Notes: generated by a model not told the origin, from the sequence alone. DNA of 40,769 nucleotides from Mycolicibacterium moriokaense (GCF_003201655.1 NZ_QJJU01000038.1:1-40769); one strand, 5' to 3'. Shown: positions 1 to 8,818, counted from the first letter of the stretch. Program-made: numbers and translations.

Positions 1-105
1 CGACGGGAACATCCGGGCATCACCCGGCGGCAGACCGATCAGGAACAGCCCCCGCTCAACGACCGGGAACCCATCCCTACTAAACAATTAGGAACATCCG
101 TATGA
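1..105 (+). CDS. 3' end of an unidentified upstream gene (partial)
   Basis: Frame 1 is open from the window edge to a TGA at 103-105, giving about 34 C-terminal residues rich in Pro, Gln and Arg. I do not recognise the family. The stop overlaps the ATG of the next gene as ATGA, a 4-nt overlap typical of translational coupling in actinobacterial operons, and this is the main reason to think the frame is real. The fragment is too short for a composition test, so an untranslated leader for the next gene is the alternative. Confidence 0.45.
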   Translation, partial: RREHPGITRRQTDQEQPPLNDREPIPTKQLGTSV

Positions 106-1346
106 CTTCCCTGCACGACCCACTGACACTGCGCTGCGGGCAGGTGCTGCCCAATCGAATAATGAAGGCCGCGCTGAGCGAAGGCCTGTCCGACAAGCAG
201 AACTCTCCCGACAAGCGACTCGAGCGGCTCTACACGAGCTGGAGCCAAGGCGGGTACGGCCTTATCGTCACCGGCAACGTGATGGTCGACCGCACACAAC
301 TCGGCGAGCCGGGCAACGTCGTCATCGAGGACGAGCGCAACCTGGATGCACTGTCGCGGTGGGCCAAGTCCACCAAGGACGCCGGCGTTCCGATTTGGGT
401 GCAGCTCAATCATCCAGGGCGCCAGTCGAACCCGCTTGCGCTCGGTCACACCCCCGTCGCCCCCAGCCCGGTGGCGCTCAACTTTCCCGGTGCGGCGACG
501 CCTCGTGAGCTGACACCTGCTGAGATCGAAGACATCATTGAACGCTTCGCGAGCGCGGCGGTGGTATGCGAGACGGCGGGCTTCGACGGTGTGCAGATAC
601 ATGGTGCCCACGGCTACCTGGTCGCGCAGTTCCTGTCGCCATTGTCGAACCAGCGCAACGATGAGTGGGGCGGTGACCCCGAGCGGCGGATGCGTTTTCT
701 GCTCGAAGTCGTCCGGCGCATCCGCGCGCGCGTGTCGCCGGGCTTCGCGGTGGGTATCAAGCTCAATTCGGCCGACTTCCAGCGCGGCGGTTTCACCGAA
801 GATGAATCTCGCTCCGTGGTGGCGGCATTGGCGCATGAGGGCATCGATCTGATCGAGGTCAGCGGCGGCAGCTACGAGCAACCCGCCATGATGGGGAAGG
901 CTGCAGACAGCACCCGAGCGCGCGAGGCCTACTTCTTGGAGTACGCCCGCACGGTGCGCAGCCTTGCCGGTGACATCCCGCTGGCGGTCACCGGCGGGTT
1001 CCGTTCCCGCGCAGCGATGCACGATGCGGTGCAGGCCGGCGAGTGCGACGTCATCGGTCTTGGTCGGCCCACCGCCACCACGCCCGACGCCGCCGATGTG
1101 ATCCTTGCCGGGCGCGCCGAGACTCTGGCCTCACACCAGTTGCGCGCAGGCATGCGCCGTGTCCTTGGCCGGTTCGTCGACCTCAAGTCACTGGACGGAA
1201 TCCTCGAACTCTCCTGGCACGCGGACCAATTGCACCGTGTCGGCGCCGGCCTCAAGCCCGACCTCAACCGTGGACGTATCGCCACAATGGTCGCGATGCT
1301 CCGCCGCAATGGCACCACGTCATTCGGGCGCAAGCGCGGTCTATGA
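102..1346 (+). CDS. NADH:flavin oxidoreductase / old yellow enzyme family
   Basis: A 414-residue FMN-dependent TIM-barrel ene-reductase of the old yellow enzyme/2,4-dienoyl-CoA reductase group, lacking the extra C-terminal FAD domain of the long members. Family signatures are visible in order: PNRIMKAAL (about 17-25), the LNHPGRQS strand (about 103-110), the active-site motif HGAHGYL (about 167-173) followed by QFLSPLSNQRNDEWGG, and the phosphate-binding TGGFRS and GLGRP segments near 295-320. The usual role is NAD(P)H-dependent reduction of an activated C=C bond, for example in an enone. The ATG overlaps an upstream stop (ATGA), and the SDR gene begins 1 nt after this stop, so the genes look co-transcribed. 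The substrate is unknown; neighbours suggest a cyclic or terpenoid enone. Confidence 0.9.
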   Translation: MTSLHDPLTLRCGQVLPNRIMKAALSEGLSDKQNSPDKRLERLYTSWSQGGYGLIVTGNVMVDRTQLGEPGNVVIEDERNLDALSRWAKSTKDAGVPIWVQLNHPGRQSNPLALGHTPVAPSPVALNFPGAATPRELTPAEIEDIIERFASAAVVCETAGFDGVQIHGAHGYLVAQFLSPLSNQRNDEWGGDPERRMRFLLEVVRRIRARVSPGFAVGIKLNSADFQRGGFTEDESRSVVAALAHEGIDLIEVSGGSYEQPAMMGKAADSTRAREAYFLEYARTVRSLAGDIPLAVTGGFRSRAAMHDAVQAGECDVIGLGRPTATTPDAADVILAGRAETLASHQLRAGMRRVLGRFVDLKSLDGILELSWHADQLHRVGAGLKPDLNRGRIATMVAMLRRNGTTSFGRKRGL

Positions 1347-1347
1347 C

Positions 1348-2184
1348 ATGACGCGCTATTCACTCTCCGAAAAGGTCGTCCTGATTACCGGGGCCGGTCG
1401 CGGTCTGGGTGCGGCAACTGCCGCCGCACTCGTTCAGCGCGGGGCACGGGTGGTGATTGCGGATATTGATCTGCCGACGGCGCAGTCTGTTGCGGCGACC
1501 CTCCCGAGGGGCCATGGTCTGGCGCTGCAATGCGACGTCACCGATCTCGCGTCGGTCCAGGAATCCGTGAGCCTGACGCGGGAGCAGTTCGGGGGCATCG
1601 ATGTCGTGATCGCCAACGCAGGCGTTCTCGGACGTGGCGGCACATTCCGCACACTCACGCCCGACCAAGTGGGTGGTGTCATGTCCGTGAACGTGACTGG
1701 GGTCGTCAACACGGCGGCAGCGACGCTGGAGTCAGTGATCAGCAGCCGCGGGCAGATCGTGCTGGTGAGTTCGGTGTTCGCCTACATCAACGGGGCGGGT
1801 GCCATCCCGTATGCGATGAGCAAGGCTGCAGTCGAGCAACTTGGTCGGGGTCTTGGCGTCGAGCTAGCCAGCCACGGAGCGTCGGCGATGACGGCGTACT
1901 TCTCACTGATCGAGACCGACATGATCCGTCAGGGCGTGGATGCAGATCCGCATGTGCTCGCGCTGCTGTCGGCGATGCCCAAATTCATACTGAAGCGAAT
2001 TCAGCCGCAGGCTGCAGCCGCCGCGATCGCCGACGGGCTGGAGCGTAGGCAACGGTCTGTCACCGTCCCCGGTCGCTGGCGTCCCGTCGCCGCGCTTCGA
2101 GGTGTGGCCGGACCGATCGTCGACGCGAGACTCTCGCGCGATGCCGGCGTTCGGCGAGCCCTTGCGCAACTCGAGAACCGCTAG
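1348..2184 (+). CDS. Short-chain dehydrogenase/reductase
   Basis: A 278-residue classical SDR. The N-terminal dinucleotide motif TGAGRGLG lies at about residues 14-21, NAG at about 90-92, and the catalytic pair is Tyr155 and Lys159 in YAMSK. An acidic residue after the second strand (VIADID) suggests NAD+ preference. The start was chosen because the ATG follows the preceding TGA by a single base; the open frame extends further upstream but only inside the oxidoreductase gene. The likely role is alcohol/ketone interconversion in the same pathway as the ene-reductase. The C-terminal tail of about 30 residues is Arg-rich and less typical of the family. Confidence 0.9.
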   Translation: MTRYSLSEKVVLITGAGRGLGAATAAALVQRGARVVIADIDLPTAQSVAATLPRGHGLALQCDVTDLASVQESVSLTREQFGGIDVVIANAGVLGRGGTFRTLTPDQVGGVMSVNVTGVVNTAAATLESVISSRGQIVLVSSVFAYINGAGAIPYAMSKAAVEQLGRGLGVELASHGASAMTAYFSLIETDMIRQGVDADPHVLALLSAMPKFILKRIQPQAAAAAIADGLERRQRSVTVPGRWRPVAALRGVAGPIVDARLSRDAGVRRALAQLENR

Positions 2185-2332
2185 TCGCAGGCCGCGGCCC
2201 GAGAAGTGGTCGATTCCTGCCAACCGTCGATCAATATCTGCCAGCGGAATCATCCCTCTGAACTGGGCGTTAAACCCTACAGAGCGGCCAATGAGGTTAG
2301 AAAAAGGGCCGAATGCAGCGGAAGGCATCGAA

Positions 2333-2506
2333 ATGACGAAGTTCGGATTTGCCACACTGATTGCAAGCGGTCTGACCGCAGCGGTGCTTGGTTTCCCGGG
2401 ACCCGCCCAGGCCGACATTCTTACCACCCCGACATTGCCCCACTATTCCGTGGATAACCACGACGAAGTCAGCACCACCAACGGCTTTGTGGATCGGCCC
2501 TTCTGA
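2333..2506 (+). CDS. Small secreted protein
   Basis: A 57-residue protein with a clear signal peptide: MTKFG, a hydrophobic core of about 16 residues, then an AQA-type cleavage site near residue 28. About 29 mature residues remain. Very similar short exported proteins with the same MTKFGFAT-like leader are common in mycobacteria and have no known function. The frame is open further upstream, but this ATG begins exactly at the signal peptide, and an AG-rich stretch precedes it. A strong hairpin terminator follows 28 nt after the stop, so this is probably the last gene of its unit. Confidence 0.75.
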   Translation: MTKFGFATLIASGLTAAVLGFPGPAQADILTTPTLPHYSVDNHDEVSTTNGFVDRPF

Positions 2507-2533
2507 TCGGTCGCAGGGCAGGCGACATCACCC

Positions 2534-2572
2534 ATCTAGTCGTGGCGCATCCCAGGAGCGCCACGACTAGAT
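2534..2572. terminator. Perfect 15-bp hairpin with T-run
   Basis: Arms 2534-2548 (ATCTAGTCGTGGCGC) and 2558-2572 are exact reverse complements around a 9-nt loop, followed by TTTT to 2575. This is a textbook intrinsic terminator on the plus strand, which is uncommon in mycobacteria. It separates the secreted protein gene from the cupin gene. Confidence 0.85.
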
Positions 2573-2631
2573 TTTGTATAGATAGTGGCTCGCGGAGTGT
2601 TGGTGCCGCCGACAACGAATGGGGACGACTC

Positions 2632-3099
2632 GTGAGCATGGCATATCTGGCACAACCTGAGCAGCAGCAACAACTGGAATGGCTCGACGGCGGCACGCTG
2701 GCGATATTGCTCGACGGCAAGGCAACAGACGGCCAGTTGATGGTCGGACGCTTCGACGTTAGCGAAGGCGAAGCGCCGCCATACCACAAGCACACGCGTG
2801 AGGACGAAGTCTTCATGCTCATCAAGGGAACCGCGTTGCTGTGGTACGACGATCAGGAGATGGAGTTATCGGAGGGTGGAATCGTCTTCTTGCCCAAGAA
2901 CATTCCGCACGCGTACCGCATCACCTCCAAGAAGGCGGACCTGCTGATGATCAACACCCCGGCCGGAATCGAAGGCATGTTCCGCTACGCAGGCCGTGAT
3001 AGGGCGACGCCGCGCCCTGAGGGATTCGAAATCTCGCCCGAACGTATGGCCGAGGGAGCGGATAAGTTCGGGCAGATCATTCTCGGGCCGCCGCGCTGA
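2632..3099 (+). CDS. Cupin domain protein
   Basis: A 155-residue single-domain cupin. Motif 1 carries likely metal ligands His52, His54 and Glu57 or Glu59 in the HKHTREDE segment, and motif 2 has His93 in PKNIPHAYR. The fold is typical of small oxygenases, isomerases and sugar-binding proteins, so the reaction cannot be assigned. GTG at 2632 was chosen because GGGGA ends 6 nt before it; ATG at 2638 is the alternative. A longer open frame begins inside the upstream terminator hairpin and was rejected as the start. The gene runs tail-to-tail with a small membrane protein, 6 nt apart. Confidence 0.85.
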   Translation: MSMAYLAQPEQQQQLEWLDGGTLAILLDGKATDGQLMVGRFDVSEGEAPPYHKHTREDEVFMLIKGTALLWYDDQEMELSEGGIVFLPKNIPHAYRITSKKADLLMINTPAGIEGMFRYAGRDRATPRPEGFEISPERMAEGADKFGQIILGPPR

Positions 3100-3105
3100 T
3101 CCCGT

Positions 3106-3336
3106 TTAGGCGGCTTCTGCGTCGGGCGCCATCGCCGCGGGAGATCTGCTGCCCGCCAGCGGTTGTGGCTCTTCACCGGCGATCGCCGCGTGCGAGTTAG
3201 CGGCTGTGTCCCGCAACCGCGTGCGCACGGTTTCGCGCCGGTCGGCGATAGCGGCGACGAGCGTGACCGCTATCGGAATGTAAAGCGGCGACAGCACGAG
3301 GAAAAAGATCAGCACACTCTGGGCGGTATCCGACAT
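3106..3336 (-). CDS. Small single-pass membrane protein
   Basis: A 76-residue protein with one hydrophobic segment (about residues 7-29) followed by an Arg-rich stretch and an Ala/Pro-rich tail, suggesting one membrane span with a cytoplasmic C-terminus. I do not recognise a family. GGAGGAAGG lies about 11 nt before the ATG. It sits 51 nt downstream of the SMP-30 gene on the same strand and is probably the last gene of the fadD/SMP-30 operon. Function is unknown. Confidence 0.6.
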   Translation of the reverse strand: MSDTAQSVLIFFLVLSPLYIPIAVTLVAAIADRRETVRTRLRDTAANSHAAIAGEEPQPLAGSRSPAAMAPDAEAA

Positions 3337-3387
3337 GGGTTCATTGACCTTCCTCCGCCGCGGCGGCCTTAGCGATGTTGCTCTGTC

Positions 3388-4323
3388 TCAGATGCCACAT
3401 ACGGGGGACCTGAACGACGTCAGATGCGGGGTCGCAAGTGATCCGACGAAAGCGTCGCGACCGTCGGGGCCGCCGAAGGCCAAACTGGTCGGCAGCACCA
3501 GAGGGCCTGCGGCGGCGCACCGCCCCATCAACTCCTGGGTCGCCGATCCCTCGGCCTGCGCGGTGAGCAACGTCTGGAGCGCCTGCTCGTTGACGTCTTC
3601 GTAGACCACATGCAGCTCACCTTCGAAGGTGATGACATAGAGCCCGTTCCGGCAGATGATGGTCACCCATATGTTGCCGTCGGCGTCGAACGTAAATCCG
3701 TCAGGGAAGGCGCCCTCGCCCAGGTCGTCGGGCCCGACGACCTCACGTTCACCCAGGGAGCCGTCGTCTCTGATCGCGAACCGAACGATGCGGCGCTGCA
3801 AGGATTCCGCGGCGTAGAGATAGTCGCCGTCGGGTGAGACCTTCACCTCGTTGGTCAGGTGCAGCCCGTCGGCCACCACTCGGGCACCTCGGTCGTCCAG
3901 CAGGACGATTCGCCCCTTTGCCGGGCCCCGCAGCGCTTCGTCCCACGGAAGATCCGTTGTCATCACTGAGATCCATACCCGGTCACCGTCGACGCAGGGG
4001 TAGTTGACCGCACCGATCGGTTGGCCGTCGATCTCCTTGAGTAGCACCGTGGTTGTTCCGTCCGGACCGATCGTGTAGACCGCACCGTCATCAAGCCCCG
4101 CAACCACGAAGCTTCCGTCCTGGCGCCTACTGAACCCGTTGGGAGTGCCGATTCCGGATCCCAGCAGGGTGGGCTCGCCGGCCTGTGATAAGCGGCTGAC
4201 ACCACCCCGTGCATCCGAGGCCCATATCCCGTCGTTGTCGACCCACACGCACTCTGGCCGCGACAATCCATGCCCGAACCGGTCGAAATACGTGGGCTGC
4301 AACGTGAAGTCATGGATGTTCAC
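3388..4323 (-). CDS. SMP-30/gluconolactonase-family protein, putative lactonase
   Basis: A 311-residue six-bladed beta-propeller of the SMP-30/gluconolactonase/LRE family. Visible signatures include SPDGDYLYAAE and DGFTFDADGNIWV, which in family members surround the metal-binding Asn and Asp residues. Members hydrolyse lactones (gluconolactone, luciferin-type lactones) with a divalent metal. The start is decided by AAGGAG at 4333-4338: it abuts a possible TTG (4332) but lies 9 nt before GTG at 4323, so the GTG is preferred. That ribosome site sits inside the last codons of the upstream fadD, implying coupling. Next to a Baeyer-Villiger monooxygenase, it is a good candidate for opening the product lactone. 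Confidence 0.85.
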   Translation of the reverse strand: MNIHDFTLQPTYFDRFGHGLSRPECVWVDNDGIWASDARGGVSRLSQAGEPTLLGSGIGTPNGFSRRQDGSFVVAGLDDGAVYTIGPDGTTTVLLKEIDGQPIGAVNYPCVDGDRVWISVMTTDLPWDEALRGPAKGRIVLLDDRGARVVADGLHLTNEVKVSPDGDYLYAAESLQRRIVRFAIRDDGSLGEREVVGPDDLGEGAFPDGFTFDADGNIWVTIICRNGLYVITFEGELHVVYEDVNEQALQTLLTAQAEGSATQELMGRCAAAGPLVLPTSLAFGGPDGRDAFVGSLATPHLTSFRSPVCGI

Positions 4324-4328
4324 AAAGG

Positions 4329-5978
4329 TCAACTCCTTGGGATGTTCGCGGCGTAGAGCGAATCGATCACGTCCGCATACTTCTCGGCGATCGGACGTCG
4401 CTTGAGTTTCATTGTGGGAGTGAGCTCGTCGCTGTCAGGAAGCCAATCGGCGGCCATCAACTGCCACGCCTTGATCTGTTCAATCCGGGATAGCCGTGCA
4501 TTGCCCTCCTCGACTTCCTTGTCGACCGCGGCCAGCACTTCCGGATCGCGACTCAGCGACGCGTAGTCAAGCTCGGCTTTTCCGTGCTCGACGGCCCAAG
4601 CGCCAAGTGCGTCGACGTCGAGTACGAGAAGGGCGACGTTGTACGGGCGTCGGTCGCCGATGGCGCACGCCTGACCGATCAGCGGACCCGCGGTCTTGAG
4701 CACGGCCTCGATGGCCAGCGGTGACATGTTCTTGCCGCCGGAGTTGATGATCAGTTCTTTCTTTCGGTCGATGATCGACAGGTATCCGTCGTCGTCGAGC
4801 ACTCCGACATCGCCGGTTCGCAACCAACCATCGACGATCGTCTCGGCGGTGAGTTCCGGCTGATGCCGGTAGCCACTCATCAGCATCGGGCCGCGTGCGA
4901 AGACTTCGCCGTCGGGTGCCAGGCGCAGTTCGACGCCGGGCAGCGGTAGCCCGACAGTGCCGATCCGCTGGGCCCCAGGCGGGTTCGCCGTCAAGAGCCC
5001 GCTCGTCTCCGACATACCCCAGACCTCGCAGATCGGCAGGCCTAAATCCTCGAAGTAGTGCAAGGTTTCGGGCGCGAGCGGCGCCGCACCGACGATGAGG
5101 ACCTCGACTTGGTCCAGCCCGAGCTTGGTGCGCACCGCATGCTTGGCATCTTCGGGAAGACGAGCCGGGTCGGCAATTCCCTGAGCCTCCAGGGCGGCGC
5201 GCAATTTCTCCCATACTCGTGGTACCGAGCCCCAAATGGTCGGGTGCACTTGAGCAGTCGTTGCCATGAGATTCGCGATGTCACGCACGCAGGTCATCTC
5301 TGCGCCCAGCGTCATCCACCAACCGTGTGCTGACCACCTGTCGGCGACGTGGGCCGAAGGCAGGTAAGACAACAACCGGCCGCCCGGCTGCACACCCGAC
5401 ACCTCGGTGATCGCATCCAGCAGATGCAACATCGAGTGATGGGTAAGCTCAACCGGTTTCGGATGACCCGTCGTCCCTGATGTCCAGATGATGGTCAGCG
5501 GTGTGGCCGGCCCGACATCGCGCCAGTGGGAGACGAAGTCGAAACCGTCGGGCGGTTCAGGCAACGCATCGAGTTGTTCGACATCGATGATGTGTTCAAT
5601 GTCGGTGCCCGCCGCGGCCTCCCGCAGCCGAGGCACTAGATCCGTCTCGGCGATGACCACCCTGCTGTGCGCTTGAGCCAGCAGCCGGTGAATCTGTTCA
5701 GGGGCCGATGTCAGATAGATGGACCACGGTGCGGCGCCCAGATGGAACGCGGCGGCGTCGACGAGATTGAACTGTGGGCGGTTGCGCAGCGCCAAGGCAA
5801 CGGTGTCACCCTTCGACACACCAAGGCCGGCCAACCCCCCGGCGATGTGGTCGACGGCGCGGCCCGCTTCTGCCCAGCTCCACTTGTCGCCGGACTCCGC
5901 GTCGACAAGTGCGCACGCATCGCCCCGTTCGGCAACAGATGCCTGAAACGCCTCACAAAGCGTCCCGTGGTTGCCCAT
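4329..5978 (-). CDS. AMP-dependent acyl-CoA synthetase (FadD-type)
   Basis: A 549-residue member of the ANL adenylating family, in the long-chain (FadD11/FadD15-like) branch. Motifs in order: the phosphate loop TIIWTSGTTGHPKP, the A5 motif WGMSETSG, A7 LRTGDVG, the hinge IDRKKELII, and a C-terminal PTMKLKR that should supply the catalytic lysine. It would form an acyl-adenylate and then an acyl-CoA. The phosphate loop reads PKPVEL where most members have PKGV. AAAGGAG lies 9 nt upstream of the ATG. The gene is divergent from the SDR/monooxygenase operon and coupled to the SMP-30 gene, so it may activate the hydroxy acid released from a lactone. Confidence 0.92.
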   Translation of the reverse strand: MGNHGTLCEAFQASVAERGDACALVDAESGDKWSWAEAGRAVDHIAGGLAGLGVSKGDTVALALRNRPQFNLVDAAAFHLGAAPWSIYLTSAPEQIHRLLAQAHSRVVIAETDLVPRLREAAAGTDIEHIIDVEQLDALPEPPDGFDFVSHWRDVGPATPLTIIWTSGTTGHPKPVELTHHSMLHLLDAITEVSGVQPGGRLLSYLPSAHVADRWSAHGWWMTLGAEMTCVRDIANLMATTAQVHPTIWGSVPRVWEKLRAALEAQGIADPARLPEDAKHAVRTKLGLDQVEVLIVGAAPLAPETLHYFEDLGLPICEVWGMSETSGLLTANPPGAQRIGTVGLPLPGVELRLAPDGEVFARGPMLMSGYRHQPELTAETIVDGWLRTGDVGVLDDDGYLSIIDRKKELIINSGGKNMSPLAIEAVLKTAGPLIGQACAIGDRRPYNVALLVLDVDALGAWAVEHGKAELDYASLSRDPEVLAAVDKEVEEGNARLSRIEQIKAWQLMAADWLPDSDELTPTMKLKRRPIAEKYADVIDSLYAANIPRS

Positions 5979-6010
5979 CCCTCAGGTCTCCTTTGTCGGA
6001 CGACGTGACG

Positions 6011-6044
6011 TACCACTCGGTATGACTGTGAACGCATACGTATG
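6011..6044. promoter_or_regulatory. Divergent control region with two palindromes
   Basis: Between fadD (minus) and the SDR (plus) lie TACC-ACTC-GGTA (6011-6022) and the exact 10-bp palindrome CATACGTATG (6035-6044), followed by a tandem TATGAG repeat. Such short dyads are typical TetR-family operators. A TACCA..CGTA sequence on the minus strand near 9498-9510, beside the local tetR gene, is partly similar, which suggests that regulator as the ligand-responsive repressor; this is inference. Confidence 0.45.
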
Positions 6045-6134
6045 AGTATGAGAATAAACCCAATGGAATATCTAGCGCAAGAGCGTGCCCTCGCGTATGT
6101 TTTAATACTGAGCGGTATGGAGGAGGTGTTAGCG

Positions 6135-6848
6135 ATGGCCCAACGCACCGCGCTTGTCACCGGAGCCAGCGGCGGCATTGGAAGGGCGGTCGTCGAACGG
6201 TTACGCCTGGACGGTCTGCGAGTGATCACCCTCGACATCCGCGGCGACGTCGACCTCGCTGTCGATATCGTCCACGATCCGCTGCCCGCCGAGATCTTCG
6301 ACAATGTCGATATCTGCGTGAGCAACGCGGCGATCGTTGACACCATCGCTCCCGCGCACGGCATGCCCGCCGAGAAGTGGCAGCGCGACATCGACGTCAA
6401 CCTCACGGGCGCCTTCCGCGTCGTGCAAGCCTGTCTGCCCGGCATGCGCGGGCGGCGGTACGGCCGCATTGTCGCGGTCTCGAGCCTGGCCGGACACACG
6501 GGCATGGCGGGACAGGTCGCCTACGCCGCGTCGAAGGCCGGACTCCAGGGCGCGATCAAAACCATCGCGATCGAGAACCTCAAATACGGCATCACCGCGA
6601 ATTGCGTACTCCCCGGCATGGTCGCCACACCCGCCGTCAAAGCATTTCCGGACAAATTGCGTGACCGGGTGCTGGCGGCGATGCCCATGGGACGGTTCGG
6701 CGAGCCCGCCGAGGTCGCCGATCTGATCGCATTCCTGAGTGGCGACGGCAGCGGCTACATCACCGGCCAGGAGATCGCCATCGACGGGGGCCTTGGGTTG
6801 AGCACCTTCACTCTCGGCGGCGCACGCAATGATGAGGATCGACGATGA
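6135..6848 (+). CDS. Short-chain dehydrogenase/reductase
   Basis: A 237-residue classical SDR. The cofactor motif TGASGGIG is at residues 9-16, the adenine-contact NAA follows the fourth strand, and the catalytic Tyr130 and Lys134 lie in YAASK; the C-terminus has the usual ITGQEIAIDGG. The start is set by AGGAGG at 6121-6126, 8 nt before the ATG; the longer open frame starts inside the operator region. The stop overlaps the monooxygenase start as ATGA. Its probable role is oxidising an alcohol to the ketone used by that monooxygenase. Confidence 0.92.
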   Translation: MAQRTALVTGASGGIGRAVVERLRLDGLRVITLDIRGDVDLAVDIVHDPLPAEIFDNVDICVSNAAIVDTIAPAHGMPAEKWQRDIDVNLTGAFRVVQACLPGMRGRRYGRIVAVSSLAGHTGMAGQVAYAASKAGLQGAIKTIAIENLKYGITANCVLPGMVATPAVKAFPDKLRDRVLAAMPMGRFGEPAEVADLIAFLSGDGSGYITGQEIAIDGGLGLSTFTLGGARNDEDRR

Positions 6849-8800
6849 GCACGCGCAACACCGACCGCAACGTGAGCGGGCGGCTGACCCTCGACCCCTC
6901 CGTCGCCCGGCGCGCGGTCAGCGCAGCCGACATGCGAGCCCTCCTGATGATGGTGTTCCATCACACGGGCGACCGATACTGGCTCAGCGAGCGTTTCCGC
7001 CCGGTGCGCGATATCCGGTTGATCGCGCCAGAGGACGCCGGATTGCCCGCCGACGTGCAGGACGAACTCCGTGACGCCGCAACGGCGGTGCTGTCCGGCA
7101 CCGGCGATCCGGCCGCCCCCCAGCCCGACGACGTGTTGTTCCTCGAGATGATGCGCATCGCCCTCGGTGAAAACGTGCCGAGCGAGTACCTACCGATGAT
7201 GCGCGAGCAGATGGGGTTGACGTCGCTGCTTGGCGCGGAAGGGCGCCGCGAACCTGCGCCCGCTGCCGACAATCCGACTGTGTTGATCGTGGGTGCCGGC
7301 GAAAGCGGCATCGTGCTCGGGGCGATTCTCAACGACCTCGGCGTGAACTACCGGATCGTCGAACGGGCCGACGCGATCGGCGGGACCTGGCGCGACAACA
7401 TCTACCCGGGGTGCGCGGTGGACACACCGAACCACTCCTACTCCTACTCGTTTGGGACTCGCTATCGGTGGAGCCGGTTCTTCTCCGAACGCAGCGAAAT
7501 CGAGGCCTACCTGCAGCGGTGCACCCATGAGTTCGGGGTACGCGATCGGATCAGCTTCAACACCCACTGTGTGTCGGCGACCTGGGACGAAGACACCGCC
7601 CACTGGCGAGTCATATTGGACTGCAACGGCTCTCAAGAGCGGATGGAAACACGGTTCGTCATCAGCGCCATCGGACCGTTCGGCCAACCGCAGATACCGC
7701 GCATCGATGGGATGGACCGATTTGCCGGGCAGGCCGTGCACTCGGCCGTCTGGCCGCGAGATCTCGACGTATCCGGAAAGTCCGTGGCGATCATCGGCAC
7801 CGGAGCGTCGTGCATGCAGATCGCCCCTGAGATCGCAGACAGGGTGGGTCGATTGACCATCCTGCAGCGCACACCGCAGTGGGTGCGCCCGATTCCACGC
7901 TTTCGTGAGCTCATCGACGACGATGTGCAGGTGCTGCTGGAGAATGAGCCGTACTACTCGGCCTGGTACCGGTTTGTGATGCTGTGGCGCTACGGCGACG
8001 GGTTACTCGCCACCTTGCGTAAGGACCCGGCATGGCCGCACCCAGGGCGATCGATGAACAAAATCAACGATCGGCATCGCGAGCAGATGACCCGGCATAT
8101 CCACGACGTGCTTGGCGATCGCAGCGACTTGATCGCCAAGTGCGTGCCCGACTACCCGCCCTACGGAAAGCGGATCCTGCTCGACAACGGTTGGTATGAA
8201 ACGCTGCGTAAGCCAAACGTCGACCTCGTCACCCAGCCGATAGAGCGGATCGAGCCCGAGGGAGTGAGCCTCACCGACGGTTCGCTTGCTGAAGCCGACT
8301 TGCTCGTCTTCGCAACGGGTTTCGACATGTCTCGGAACGCCTCGCGCATCGATATCCGCGGTAGCGGAGGCGTCGAATTGGCTGATACCTGGGCCAACGG
8401 TATTGGCGCATACCTGGGTATCACCGTTCCCAACTTCCCGAACTTCTTCATCATGCAGGGGCCGACGACAGGGCTCGCGCACGGCGGAAGCCTTATCTTC
8501 ACCTCCGAGATGCAGGCGCGCTATATCGGGCTCGCGATCTGTCAGGCCGACGACTCCGACATCGCCGCGATCGACGTCAAACAGTCGGTCTACGACCGCT
8601 ACATCGAGCGTGTCGACGCCGAACACGCCGAACTCGTGTGGAGCCATCCAGGAATGCTGCCCTATTACCGGGACGCCTTCGGCAAGATCCGCACGGTTCT
8701 GCCGTGGCGGATGGTCGACTACTTCCATATGACCCGTCGCCCGGATTTCACCGAGTTCGACCTCACCCATGCCACGGAGCTGCGTCCGGAAGTCGCTTGA
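6845..8800 (+). CDS. Flavoprotein Baeyer-Villiger monooxygenase (HAPMO-like)
   Basis: A 651-residue class B flavoprotein monooxygenase. The FAD-binding GAGESG is at residues 150-155, followed by ERADAIGGTW. The Baeyer-Villiger fingerprint F-x-G-x3-H-x3-W-P occurs at residues 293-304 (FAGQAVHSAVWP), the NADPH-binding GTGAS follows, and FATGFD lies near 493-498. The enzyme would insert one oxygen atom of O2 next to a ketone, giving an ester or lactone. An N-terminal extension of about 140 residues precedes the FAD domain, as in 4-hydroxyacetophenone monooxygenase, where it forms a separate domain. It is coupled to the upstream SDR. Substrate identity cannot be read from the sequence. Confidence 0.92.
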   Translation: MSTRNTDRNVSGRLTLDPSVARRAVSAADMRALLMMVFHHTGDRYWLSERFRPVRDIRLIAPEDAGLPADVQDELRDAATAVLSGTGDPAAPQPDDVLFLEMMRIALGENVPSEYLPMMREQMGLTSLLGAEGRREPAPAADNPTVLIVGAGESGIVLGAILNDLGVNYRIVERADAIGGTWRDNIYPGCAVDTPNHSYSYSFGTRYRWSRFFSERSEIEAYLQRCTHEFGVRDRISFNTHCVSATWDEDTAHWRVILDCNGSQERMETRFVISAIGPFGQPQIPRIDGMDRFAGQAVHSAVWPRDLDVSGKSVAIIGTGASCMQIAPEIADRVGRLTILQRTPQWVRPIPRFRELIDDDVQVLLENEPYYSAWYRFVMLWRYGDGLLATLRKDPAWPHPGRSMNKINDRHREQMTRHIHDVLGDRSDLIAKCVPDYPPYGKRILLDNGWYETLRKPNVDLVTQPIERIEPEGVSLTDGSLAEADLLVFATGFDMSRNASRIDIRGSGGVELADTWANGIGAYLGITVPNFPNFFIMQGPTTGLAHGGSLIFTSEMQARYIGLAICQADDSDIAAIDVKQSVYDRYIERVDAEHAELVWSHPGMLPYYRDAFGKIRTVLPWRMVDYFHMTRRPDFTEFDLTHATELRPEVA

Positions 8801-8818
8801 GTCCAACGACTCGCGCGC

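Noticed and set aside
39..1022. A 327-codon minus-strand open frame
   Set aside because: It is antisense to the old-yellow-enzyme gene and shows no conserved motif.
4330..4332. TTG as the start of the SMP-30 gene
   Set aside because: The AAGGAG site directly abuts it, leaving no spacer; GTG at 4323 has a 9-nt spacer.
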